Assembly (NCBI GenBank): GCA_041494245.1
Contig: JBGQAK010000011.1
Coordinates: forward strand, 1-64,000
From: RBG-13-68-16 sp041494245
GTDB lineage: Bacteria > Acidobacteriota > Thermoanaerobaculia > Thermoanaerobaculales > Thermoanaerobaculaceae
DNA length: 64,000 nt
Reading direction: 5' to 3'
A model generated the notes under the pieces. That model did no database searches and was not told the origin of the DNA. It was given only the letters and a program-made list of their open reading frames with translations. A program made the position numbers and the translations under genes. Below are positions 53,511-62,446 of this stretch, one piece after another; within the stretch, counting starts at the first letter, position 1; each line of letters begins with the position of its first letter.

Positions 53511-56500
53511 ATGCGAGTTCATGGTGTTTGGGTTGCAGTGTTCGGCGTGGTCGTAGCTGCTGGGCTCGCGGGTCAGCGTGCATCCGGGCAGACCAACTGC
53601 TACAGCGGGGGCTACAGCGGGGGCCTTTTGAACAATATCTGCCGGACGGGAGCCAGCGACACCGACTACGTCACCTACGGAACCTATCGCATCGCTTCGG
53701 TCAACGTCGCCGGCGTGAGCTACCTCTTCGCCATCCACTACAACAGCGTCGACGTCTGGGACGCCAGCAACCCCAGCAGCCCGCAGCGGTTGACCGCCAG
53801 GACGGTAGGGCTCCCCTGGATCACCACCGGCGAGGGGACAGGCTTCGATCTCACCCCGCACTTCAGGCACATCGCCACCCTGGACGGGTTTCCCTACGGT
53901 ATCGCCTCGCTCTATTACGCGGGGTGGGATTTCTTCAAGGTCGGCGACAACCGTTTCCTGAAGACGGGGTACAACCCCGGGCAGTCCTTGAAGACCAACG
54001 TCTACGTGAACTCGGCCCTGTTCTGGCGCGGCGTCCCGGGCGCGAGCGACGTCTACGCGGCGGGCCAGATGCTCGATGCCACGTCGCTCTCGCCCACCGA
54101 CGTCTCCGCGTACCTGTATCTTGTGCAGAACCAGGCCAAGACCATCACGCCCGAGACCATCACCTATCAGACCATGAGCCAGCGCCGCACCCGTGTGCCC
54201 ATCGGCAAGGCGGGCGATTCCTCGCCGTACGACGGTTTCGCCCTGGGCAAAGGTGGCACCCTGCGTTTCTCTACCTTCACGATCGGCGGCTCGCCTCGCC
54301 TGTTGGTGTCGAACGGCACGCAGGCGGTGGTCGTGGACGTGAGCGGCTCGACCCTCATGGGGTTGCCGGCTCCTATTGCGATGTGGACGATCGCCGGAAA
54401 CGGGCAATTGTTTTCCGGGCAGTGGGCCATTGATGCCGTTCACGGCATCCTCCACGTGGCCGATACCAACAGCGAAAAGGTCTACTCGTACGACCTCTCG
54501 GATCCCGCGGCCCCGAAACTGGTGGCAACGACGCGCTGGCACACGCCCATTTATGTCGGGCAGCCGCGGCCGGCGACGCTCATCGCCGCCGGCAGCACCC
54601 TGATCGCGGTGGGTTGTGGCTCGTACATGGGATACATCCCGATCGGGCCGGACGGCAAACCCGGCGCGCAGGCTCTCCCCGATGCCGATACGAGTGGCGC
54701 CCAGGCTACCTACATCGATCCGCACCAGTGCGTCCACGGCACGCTCTTTCCCGGGGTCTTTGCGCTCTCCGCGTTCACGACGGCGACGCAGCAGACGTGC
54801 GTGGCCCGCGCCATGTACTCGTGGGGCGACGTCGTCACCGTGGCTGGCACGTGCCTCTCCACCGCGCCGGCGCCCGCGTTCACCGTGACCGGAGGTTCGG
54901 CCGGCGCGAGCTGCGCCGTCACACCGACCGCGCCATCGACGGGGGTCGCGGCCCAGGGCTTCCCGGGTGACGTGCTGCAGATCACGGACACCTCACGCGG
55001 CGCCACCGTCAGCGGCACGCTCTTCCTGTCCCTCCCGACAACGCCCACGACGCCGCTCGGGACGCCATGGAGCGAGTCGGGACCCAACGCGTGGACGCCC
55101 CAGCCGCTGCAATGGAATTCGCCACCCTCGCAGCCCCCGGGGGAGTACCTGCTCACCATGACGCTGCTCGACGACGCCGGGACTCCCTACGCGCTGACGC
55201 AGAGCATCTTCCTGTGCGGCAGCCCTCAGGCGGGGATCAGCGTCAACCCGCCGACCTACCTGAAAGGGGATACCGTCACGCTTTCCGCCGGGTGGCCCAC
55301 GTCACAGGGATCGCCCTCGAGCTACAACTGGAAGGTCGTGCCGCCCGACCAGTCGCCGGCGACGGGCACCCTGTCGCAACTCTCCCTCCAGCTCCTCGCG
55401 CAGGGGAACTACCAGGTCTACGTGCGCGTCCATTACGCCCACGGCACACCGGCGAGCAGCGACAGCCGTTGTGCGCAGGACCCGTTCGCCACGGATCTCG
55501 TGGACCTGCCTGCCGGCCAGGGGTATGACTCCTGCGCCACCCTTTCTCTTAACTCGCTGCCGTTCTCGGTCGGCGCCGTCACCGTCTCGCAGGGCGCAAA
55601 CACGAACGGCCCGTACCTGATGGGGCAGCCCATCAATCTCGCGTCGACGTACAAGCTCGGCGTAGGGTACACCGCCACCTTCGGGTGGGCGCTCGACAAC
55701 TCGATCACCCCCGTCGCGACCTACACGGCAACGCCCCCGACGGTAACCCCGGGTGTGTCGAGCAAGTCGGGGAGCGTGATCGGAACGATCCCGGCCGGCA
55801 CGTTGACGGCCGCCTCGCACACGATCTACCTCGTGGCCTCGGCCACCGACGGCGTCACGCCCGTCACTCCCGCGCAACAGCAGGCGTCGTTCACGGTCGT
55901 CAACTGCGTTCCACCGGGCACGATCTCCGCTCCCACCCCGGCCAGCGGTTCGTCCGTCACCGCGGGGGCCGTGACGTTCTCCTGGTCCGCGCCCACCGGC
56001 ACGGGACCGATGACCTACACGGTCGGTCAGGACTTGGGCGGACAGTTCGGTTTCCTGGTGTTCGGCAACTGCAACGCGATCACGACCACGAGCTGCACGG
56101 CGAACGTAGCGGCCGGAACCTACCAGTGGAAGATCAAGACGACGAACAACTGCTCGCCAACCGGAGGCGTCCTCTCGGGGCCGTTCGCCCTGACCGTCAA
56201 CCCCAGCACGCCTCCGCCGACCTACCCTCCGTATGCGAGCTTCAGTTTCAGTCCAACGAACCCGCAGACGGACCAGCAGATCCAGTTCAACGACAGCTCC
56301 ACCAACATGTCGACGGGCTTCGCGCCGCTGTCGTGGTCGTGGGACTTCGGTGATGGGTTGCCGCCCCTGGTGCCCGCGCACACCTCGACGTTGCAGAACC
56401 CGACGTTCAGCTTCCCGAACGCCAAGACCTATACGGTCACGCTCACGGTGAGGAACACCTACAGCAACAGCAGCACGACCCGCCAGGTGACGGTGAGCGT

Positions 56501-58886
56501 GCCGTGCCTCGCGGCGACGGCGCCGACGGCGAGCTTCACGTACAGTTCGCCGGCGCGGGCAGGCCAGGGCGTGCAATTCACCGACACTTCAACCGGGGGC
56601 CCGACCTCATGGTTGTGGAGCTTCGGCGATGGTATGCCGCCCCTCATCGGCCCGCACACCTCCAACGCCCAGAACCCGACCAACGTTTTCGCGAATCCCA
56701 ACACCTACACCGTGACCCTCACAGCAACCAACTGCAAGGGCAGCAGCTCGTTCTCGAGCACGATCACTGTGCTCACGGCGTGTGCCGAGACGGCCGCTCC
56801 TACGCCGGACTTCACGTGGGGCCCCACCGGGACGCTGGCGAGTTTCCCGGAGCAGACGCAGCCGTACGTGAGACAGCCAGTCACTCTGATGGACGCGAGC
56901 ACCAACAACCCGAACTCCTGGACGTGGAACGACTTCCAGGAGCTCGCGATCCCGCCGACCACGGTGAAGAACCCAACCTTCACCGCCACGTGGACGCTGC
57001 CGGGCGACAAGAACGTCCGCATGACGGCGACCAACTGCGTCGGCCCCTCGGCCGAGAAGCTCAAGGTCGTCCACATCTACGACGACGTCCGCCACGTGAC
57101 TGCGGACTTCTCGTGGTCCCCCGCGGATGTCTCCACCACCGGCCCGGTCACCTTCACGGCCGCGCAGGGGTACGCGAACGGCGACCCCACCGACTTCTCC
57201 TGGTCGTTCGACGACGGCACCACGCCGAGCGGCGCCTCGGTGACGCACACCTACAAGTGCAGCGGCAGTCACAAGGTCACCCTCACCGCGACGCGCCGCA
57301 ACGCCAGCGGGGCCAGCTACAGCGCCACGGTGATCAAGGGCTTCACCGCGAGCGGCACGACGTGCGGACCGGAGTCCGTGATGGCGGTGGACGCGGCCAA
57401 GGTCCTGGGCCTCAACAACACCAATTGGCACGCCGACCTCCGCATCTTCAACGCTTCCAAGAGCGCGACCAACATCTGGCTGGAGTTCCTGCCGGCCGGC
57501 ACCGACAACGTCCAGCCGTTCAAGGTCGGCCCGTACCAGCCCCCGCTGCCTCCGAAGGGCACGCTGGTCCTCGACGACATCCTCCAGTGGGCGGCCGACA
57601 ACTTCAAGGAGAACTTCACCAAGGCTGCGCTGCGCATCACCTACAAGAACGACGACAACGTGGCGCCCATCGTCCTCGTCCGCACGTACAACCTGCTCCC
57701 CGACGGCAGCAGGTACGGCCAGATGAACCCGGGGATCGAGGTCGTGCCGGGGACCACGCAATCGCCGTTGTGGCTGACCGGCCTGCGCAACAACGGCCTC
57801 GATACCGGCTTCCGGACCAACTACAGCCTCGTCAACCTGCGCGGCGACACGAGCTGCGCGAGCTGCATCACGTTCACGATGTTCGATGAGGCCGGTGCGG
57901 CCGTAGGCACGAAGAGCATGGGGCTGTGGGCGTTCGGCTACATCCAGGACTCGATCAAGAACCTGTTCGGGGCGAGCTTCGCGAACATCGGCACCTTCTC
58001 GCTGAAGATCGACTTCCCGGCGGGGCAGGACATACAGGCGTACGCCTCGGTGATGGACAACCTGACCGGCGACCCGGTGATGATCACGGCGAGCACGGTG
58101 CCCGACTCGCCGATCTACCTGGTTGCAATGGCCCACAACAGCGGCGTGGGCAACACCGTCTGGCGCACCGACCTGCAGCTCACCAACCCAGACACCAACG
58201 CTGCCCACAGTTGGGAAGTCAAGTACCTGCCCAAGGCGCAGGACGGCCTGCCGATGGTCGTCCGGGCTGTGACGCTCGCGCCGAACAAGAGCGTCTTCGT
58301 GAACGATGCGGTCGAATGGGTTTACAGCGGGCTCCTCCCGGCCGATGCGGAGACCAGCGGCGTCATCCGAATCGCCCCGACGGACGGCATGGGCATCTAC
58401 CCGATGGTCGCCGCGCGTTCGTTCAACCTCACCCCGACCGGAACGTTCGGCCAGGGGATCCCGGCGCTGTGGGCGGCCCGCGGCGTCTCCGCCACCTCCG
58501 ACAACAAGAGGCTGCTGCTCACCGGGATGTCCAGCGAGGACATCGCCCGCACGAACCTCGGCTTCATCAACCTCTCGGAGACCGATGGCGTGGACATTGC
58601 GGTGTACTTCTACGACGAGTCGGGCACCCTGCTCAACCCGCTCAACACCGACGGGACGCCGGCTCCCTACACCTACGGCAACGGCCCGGGGACGTGGGAC
58701 CAGGACAAGCTGGAGAACCGGTTCAACCGGGCGTTCAAGTCGTTCGCCAAGACGCTGCCGACCAACCTGCGCTCAATCTCCGCGGAGGTCGTCGTCCGTG
58801 GCGGAGGCCCCGCCCTCGTCTACGCATCGGTGATCGACTCGCAGACCGGCGACCCCAACTTCATCGCGGCCCAGCCCGCTCCGTGA
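53511..58886 (+). CDS. Giant secreted PKD-domain protein
   Basis: 1791 residues with a signal peptide (VWVAVFGVVVAAGLAGQRASG, cut near SGQT). The first about 450 residues look like a beta-propeller (repeats such as ISVNVAGVSYLFAIHYNSVDVWD). Several Ig-like stretches follow to about 890. Then come four PKD domains at about 906-995, 1005-1085, 1097-1185 (degenerate) and 1196-1278, marked by WSWDFGDG, WLWSFGDG and WSFDDG. The C-terminus has two related modules of about 230 residues, near 1287-1510 and 1537-1780. No LPxTG-like or transmembrane anchor is visible. Likely a cell-surface adhesin or matrix protein. GGAGAGG precedes ATG. Confidence 0.85.
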   Translation: MRVHGVWVAVFGVVVAAGLAGQRASGQTNCYSGGYSGGLLNNICRTGASDTDYVTYGTYRIASVNVAGVSYLFAIHYNSVDVWDASNPSSPQRLTARTVGLPWITTGEGTGFDLTPHFRHIATLDGFPYGIASLYYAGWDFFKVGDNRFLKTGYNPGQSLKTNVYVNSALFWRGVPGASDVYAAGQMLDATSLSPTDVSAYLYLVQNQAKTITPETITYQTMSQRRTRVPIGKAGDSSPYDGFALGKGGTLRFSTFTIGGSPRLLVSNGTQAVVVDVSGSTLMGLPAPIAMWTIAGNGQLFSGQWAIDAVHGILHVADTNSEKVYSYDLSDPAAPKLVATTRWHTPIYVGQPRPATLIAAGSTLIAVGCGSYMGYIPIGPDGKPGAQALPDADTSGAQATYIDPHQCVHGTLFPGVFALSAFTTATQQTCVARAMYSWGDVVTVAGTCLSTAPAPAFTVTGGSAGASCAVTPTAPSTGVAAQGFPGDVLQITDTSRGATVSGTLFLSLPTTPTTPLGTPWSESGPNAWTPQPLQWNSPPSQPPGEYLLTMTLLDDAGTPYALTQSIFLCGSPQAGISVNPPTYLKGDTVTLSAGWPTSQGSPSSYNWKVVPPDQSPATGTLSQLSLQLLAQGNYQVYVRVHYAHGTPASSDSRCAQDPFATDLVDLPAGQGYDSCATLSLNSLPFSVGAVTVSQGANTNGPYLMGQPINLASTYKLGVGYTATFGWALDNSITPVATYTATPPTVTPGVSSKSGSVIGTIPAGTLTAASHTIYLVASATDGVTPVTPAQQQASFTVVNCVPPGTISAPTPASGSSVTAGAVTFSWSAPTGTGPMTYTVGQDLGGQFGFLVFGNCNAITTTSCTANVAAGTYQWKIKTTNNCSPTGGVLSGPFALTVNPSTPPPTYPPYASFSFSPTNPQTDQQIQFNDSSTNMSTGFAPLSWSWDFGDGLPPLVPAHTSTLQNPTFSFPNAKTYTVTLTVRNTYSNSSTTRQVTVSVPCLAATAPTASFTYSSPARAGQGVQFTDTSTGGPTSWLWSFGDGMPPLIGPHTSNAQNPTNVFANPNTYTVTLTATNCKGSSSFSSTITVLTACAETAAPTPDFTWGPTGTLASFPEQTQPYVRQPVTLMDASTNNPNSWTWNDFQELAIPPTTVKNPTFTATWTLPGDKNVRMTATNCVGPSAEKLKVVHIYDDVRHVTADFSWSPADVSTTGPVTFTAAQGYANGDPTDFSWSFDDGTTPSGASVTHTYKCSGSHKVTLTATRRNASGASYSATVIKGFTASGTTCGPESVMAVDAAKVLGLNNTNWHADLRIFNASKSATNIWLEFLPAGTDNVQPFKVGPYQPPLPPKGTLVLDDILQWAADNFKENFTKAALRITYKNDDNVAPIVLVRTYNLLPDGSRYGQMNPGIEVVPGTTQSPLWLTGLRNNGLDTGFRTNYSLVNLRGDTSCASCITFTMFDEAGAAVGTKSMGLWAFGYIQDSIKNLFGASFANIGTFSLKIDFPAGQDIQAYASVMDNLTGDPVMITASTVPDSPIYLVAMAHNSGVGNTVWRTDLQLTNPDTNAAHSWEVKYLPKAQDGLPMVVRAVTLAPNKSVFVNDAVEWVYSGLLPADAETSGVIRIAPTDGMGIYPMVAARSFNLTPTGTFGQGIPALWAARGVSATSDNKRLLLTGMSSEDIARTNLGFINLSETDGVDIAVYFYDESGTLLNPLNTDGTPAPYTYGNGPGTWDQDKLENRFNRAFKSFAKTLPTNLRSISAEVVVRGGGPALVYASVIDSQTGDPNFIAAQPAP

Positions 58887-58908
58887 CGCAGTCCCGCTCG
58901 CACTCTCG

Positions 58909-58940
58909 ACGGCCCGCCCTCGCGGCGGGCCGTTATCTTT
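58909..58940 (+). terminator. Rho-independent terminator after the PKD protein gene
   Basis: ACGGCCCGCC (58909-58918), loop CTCGC and GGCGGGCCGT (58924-58933) form a perfect 10-bp stem followed by TATCTTT. It separates the PKD gene from wzt. Confidence 0.85.
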
Positions 58941-58974
58941 GCTCCACCATTTCTCGGTGTGTTAGCCTCGAGGC

Positions 58975-60192
58975 ATGCAACACGCGGCATCGAGCCCTGC
59001 GACTGATCTCGCTCACAGCGTGGAGCTTCACGGTGTCACCAAGAGGTACCTTCTTTTCGACCGGCGCCGCGATCGCGCGCTGGCGCTCCTCGGGTTGACG
59101 AAACACCTCGCGTCAATGACCGCCGTGCACGGGGTCGACCTCGAAATTCTGCCCGGCGAAGCGGTCGGTATCATCGGGGAGAACGGCTCGGGCAAGAGCA
59201 CGCTGCTCCGTCTGGTGGCCGGGATCTCCACGCCGGACGCGGGGACGATTCGCGTGGTGCCGCCGGTCGCGGCGATCCTCGAGCTCGGCCTCGGCTTTCA
59301 CCCGGAGTTCACCGGTCGAGAAAACGCGGTGCTGTACGGCTCACTTCTCGGGCTCCAGGAAAAGCTGGTCGCTGAGCGCCTGGACGACGTGCTGGCGTTT
59401 GCGGAACTGGGGGAGTCCATCGACCGGCCGCTGCGAACGTACTCCTCGGGGATGACGGCCCGTCTCGCCTTTGCGGTCGCGACCAACGTGGACCCGCAGG
59501 TCCTGGTGGTGGACGAGGCCCTGGCGGTGGGGGACGGGGCGTTCCAGAAGAAGTGTGTGGACCGCATGGTGCGCTTCAAGGAGGAGGGCCGCACCGTTCT
59601 GTTCTGCTCGCACTCCATGTACCTCGTGGCGGGTTTCTGCGAGCGGGCGCTCTGGCTTCACCAGGGAAAGGTCGCAGGTCAGGGCCCGGCCCGCGATGTG
59701 ATCCACGCCTACGAGGACTATCTGCGGCACCGCGGCCAGCGCCGCGCGGAGGCCCCCGCCGAGAGCCACGTCTCGGCCGGACATTCCGCCTGGGTACAGG
59801 ACGTCCGGGTGGAGCCTGCAGGCGGCTCAGTTGTGCCAGGCGACCCAGTCGCAGTCCACGTGCGCCTTCGCCGAAGAGTTTCAGGTGTCCCGCTCCACCT
59901 CGCCGTAACTTTTGAGGACGAGAACGGCGTGGTGCTGGTGGTGTTTGCGACGCACTGGGACGGCCATCCGCCCCTCTCGAACGGGGACGAGGAGGAGGTT
60001 ACGCTGCGGGTGCCTAGTTCCCCTTTCGTTCGCGGGCAACTCGACCTGACGGTGTACCTCGGCGACGAGACCGGCCTCCAGGTCGTTGATCTGGTGCTTG
60101 TGCGCCGGGCCCTCACGATCTCGCCACGCCAGTGGGAACCCGGTCTGGTACGCGTGGCACATACCTGGGAAACTGGTCCGTGGCGCGGGTGA
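58975..60192 (+). CDS. wzt: Polysaccharide export ATPase with C-terminal carbohydrate-binding domain (Wzt-like)
   Basis: 405 residues. The ABC domain has Walker A GENGSGKST (68-76), the unusual signature YSSGMTARLAFA near 156-167 (SSGM in place of LSGG, typical of Wzt/TagH), and Walker B VLVVDEALAVGD. After about residue 265 comes a Wzt_C-type beta-sandwich (VRVEPAGGSVVPGDPVAVHVRL onward) that in known Wzt proteins recognises the glycan end. It should energise Wzm encoded at 49087. Confidence 0.9.
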   Translation: MQHAASSPATDLAHSVELHGVTKRYLLFDRRRDRALALLGLTKHLASMTAVHGVDLEILPGEAVGIIGENGSGKSTLLRLVAGISTPDAGTIRVVPPVAAILELGLGFHPEFTGRENAVLYGSLLGLQEKLVAERLDDVLAFAELGESIDRPLRTYSSGMTARLAFAVATNVDPQVLVVDEALAVGDGAFQKKCVDRMVRFKEEGRTVLFCSHSMYLVAGFCERALWLHQGKVAGQGPARDVIHAYEDYLRHRGQRRAEAPAESHVSAGHSAWVQDVRVEPAGGSVVPGDPVAVHVRLRRRVSGVPLHLAVTFEDENGVVLVVFATHWDGHPPLSNGDEEEVTLRVPSSPFVRGQLDLTVYLGDETGLQVVDLVLVRRALTISPRQWEPGLVRVAHTWETGPWRG

Positions 60193-60441
60193 TGCTGCCC
60201 TCCTTGGCCGCGGGCAGTGAGGCCGTCGTCGGTGTCGGATTCAGGGAAGTGCGCCGGCTAACCCGCGTGCCCGCTGAGGATCGCCACGGCCCAGAAGTTG
60301 CGCAACGCATGGGTGGTTTCGAAGCGGCGTGTGCCGGACCTCGCGGGAAGGGGGTCATTCCAGGTCACGTGAGCCTGGTGAAGGTTCTGAGCGCGGGTGC
60401 CCACCAACTCCCACCTTCCGAGATGTGACGACTCCAGAGTC
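60193..60441. other. Gap between wzt and the GT2 gene
   Basis: About 250 bp with no convincing gene, terminator or promoter. Short open frames on both strands have no recognisable motif. It may be decayed coding sequence. Confidence 0.4.
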
Positions 60442-61494
60442 ATGGGACCCGACATCTCGCTCGTGCTTGTGACGTTTCGCTCCTCGGTGGTGGCGCCTGA
60501 TGCCGTCGGAAGTTTCCGGGCCGAGGTGGCTCGGCTTGGTCTCCATGCGGAGGTGGTGCTGGTGGACCACTCGGAGGACGCCGAGGAGCTTGCACGCCTG
60601 CAGCAAGTCAAGCCTGACAAACTGCTCGTCCAGCCCAATCGGGGTTACGCGGCCGGGGTCAACGCCGGCCTGGCCCATGCCTCAGGGGCCACGCTCCTGG
60701 TGGGGAACCCTGATATACGGTTCACCGCGGGGGGCGTTGGTGCCTTGCTCGATGGGCTGACCGCTGGCTGGGATGTGGTGGGCCCCCAATTCGTATTGGG
60801 TGGCCTGCTCTTCTCCCCGGCGGACGTGGAGACGCCGGCCGAGGAGTTGCAGCGCTGGTTCGCCAGCTGCTCGCGCGTGCTCTGGAGCCGGTACTTTCAC
60901 CGTGAGCTCCGGCGCTGGCGCAGGGCCTGGGAGGCCCGTGCGCCGCTCGCGGTGCCTGCCCTCTCCGGGGCACTGCTGGCGTTCCGGCACGAGGTGGCGG
61001 AGACAGTCGGTCCCTGGGACGAAGGCTATTTCCTCTACTTCGAAGAAACGGAGTGGCTGCGTCGCGCCGCCGCGGTGGGCATGCGGGCGGCCCTCGTGCC
61101 CTCGGCGCGGGTGGAGCACCTGTGGGGCCACGCCGCGGATCCGGTCTCCTGCGGTGGTCGTTTTCTCGCCTCGCGCAGCCGCTTTCTGGTTTCCGAGTTC
61201 GGCTGGCGCGGGCGATTCGTGGACCGGTTGCGGTCCACCCGTACACCGCTGAGACCGCGCGCCTTCCCGAAAGATCTCGCGAGCCTGCCGCACAAGGACC
61301 TTCTCTGGTTGCTCTCCCCGACGTCGCTCGGTCTACCGGCCGCCGGTGTGCAGGGACCCGCGTCTGTCTTTGCACAGTCGCTGAGGACGGTGCTGGCGCA
61401 GCGCAACGCCCGGGCGCGTTACCTCGTCCTGGCGGTGGAGCCAGCGACGGGGAGGGTCGAAGGCGTGTGGTTCGTGGAGACCGGCCGTGACTGA
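60442..61494 (+). CDS. Glycosyltransferase family 2 (rhamnosyltransferase-like)
   Basis: 350 residues. GT-A fold markers: SLVLVTFRSS at the start, NRGYAAGVNAGLAHASG (about 67-84), the NPDIRF aspartate region and the later EGYFLYFEETEWLRRA block of the rhamnosyltransferase subgroup. It transfers a sugar, probably rhamnose-like, onto the glycan exported by Wzm/Wzt. ATG 60442 fits the start of the domain. Its 3' end overlaps the GNAT-like gene by 8 nt. Confidence 0.85.
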   Translation: MGPDISLVLVTFRSSVVAPDAVGSFRAEVARLGLHAEVVLVDHSEDAEELARLQQVKPDKLLVQPNRGYAAGVNAGLAHASGATLLVGNPDIRFTAGGVGALLDGLTAGWDVVGPQFVLGGLLFSPADVETPAEELQRWFASCSRVLWSRYFHRELRRWRRAWEARAPLAVPALSGALLAFRHEVAETVGPWDEGYFLYFEETEWLRRAAAVGMRAALVPSARVEHLWGHAADPVSCGGRFLASRSRFLVSEFGWRGRFVDRLRSTRTPLRPRAFPKDLASLPHKDLLWLLSPTSLGLPAAGVQGPASVFAQSLRTVLAQRNARARYLVLAVEPATGRVEGVWFVETGRD

Positions 61495-62443
61495 AATCAC
61501 TTTGCGCCAGTACGTGCCGGGCGACGAGCGCGCGATCAACGACGGCTTCAACGAGGTCTTCGGGGTCTCGCGCTCGCTCGATGAGTGGAACTGGAAGTTC
61601 CCCGCGCAACCCGAGGGCCGCTGGATCATGCTCGCGGTCGGCCCGGGCGGTCGCATCCTCGCCCACTACGGCGCAATAGCAATGCAGGTGCGCTTCGGGA
61701 GCGAGTCCGTGCGCGCGGGGCAGATCGTGGACGCCTATTCGCGGGTCGAGGTTCGGGGTACGGGGGTGTTCTCCACCTGCTACGAGCATTTCATCGAGTC
61801 GTTCGGGCGGCCCGACGCCCTCCCGCTGATGTTCGGTTTTCCGGGCCGGCGTCACTACGAGATGGGGCTCAAGGCCCTGAAGTACGTGCCAATCGGCTCG
61901 GTGCCCTTCCGGGCGCGCGGGGTCCGCCGGCGGATCTCGCTGCCAGGCCGGCGTTTCGAGATCCGGCGCGGCTTCGACGCCGACGCCGTGGACGGTCTCT
62001 GGAGGTGCGCAGCGGAGCGCTACGACGTGGCCGCCGTGCGCGATGCCGGATGGCTTGCACGGCGGTACTGCGGACGTCCGAGCGTCGAGTACGTGCACCT
62101 CTCGGCGTGGCGCCGCGGTCGGGCGCATGCCTGGGCGGTTGCCCGGGCGCAGGAGGGTGTGCTGCGATTGGCGGAGCTGGTATGGAACGGGGAGGACGAG
62201 CGCGCCCTCGACGCCGTCGACCGGGGCCTGGACAACCTCGCGCGGCGCCTCTCGTGCACAGCCCTCGAGCTCTGGCTCAGCGGCGACCCGGTCGCAGACC
62301 GGGCGCTCGAGCGGCTCGATTGGGCACGCCGCCCGTGTCCGCTGGACATGCTGATGGTCGCGCGCACCTTCGATGCGCGGGTGGACCTCGACCGCATGCA
62401 ACGCGGGTTCTACCTCACCATGGGCGACTCGGACCTGGTGTAG
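61487..62443 (+). CDS. GNAT-like acyltransferase
   Basis: 318 residues. It begins EITLRQYVPGDERAINDGFNEVFG, a typical GNAT start, and LMFGFPGRRHYEMGLKALKY fits the acetyl-CoA-binding region. The C-terminal half resembles a second, degenerate GNAT domain. It may acylate a sugar or nucleotide-sugar of the adjacent polysaccharide locus. GTG 61487 overlaps the GT2 gene. Confidence 0.72.
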   Translation: MTEITLRQYVPGDERAINDGFNEVFGVSRSLDEWNWKFPAQPEGRWIMLAVGPGGRILAHYGAIAMQVRFGSESVRAGQIVDAYSRVEVRGTGVFSTCYEHFIESFGRPDALPLMFGFPGRRHYEMGLKALKYVPIGSVPFRARGVRRRISLPGRRFEIRRGFDADAVDGLWRCAAERYDVAAVRDAGWLARRYCGRPSVEYVHLSAWRRGRAHAWAVARAQEGVLRLAELVWNGEDERALDAVDRGLDNLARRLSCTALELWLSGDPVADRALERLDWARRPCPLDMLMVARTFDARVDLDRMQRGFYLTMGDSDLV

Positions 62444-62446
62444 GGC

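Noticed and set aside
56607..58208. 533-codon minus-strand frame opposite the PKD protein gene
   Set aside because: Antisense shadow with Arg/Gly/Val-rich composition and no motif; the plus frame has signal peptide, PKD domains and its own promoter and terminator.
60132..60428. 98-codon frame between wzt and the GT2 gene
   Set aside because: No family motif, no ribosome binding site and it starts inside wzt; kept only as an unexplained gap.
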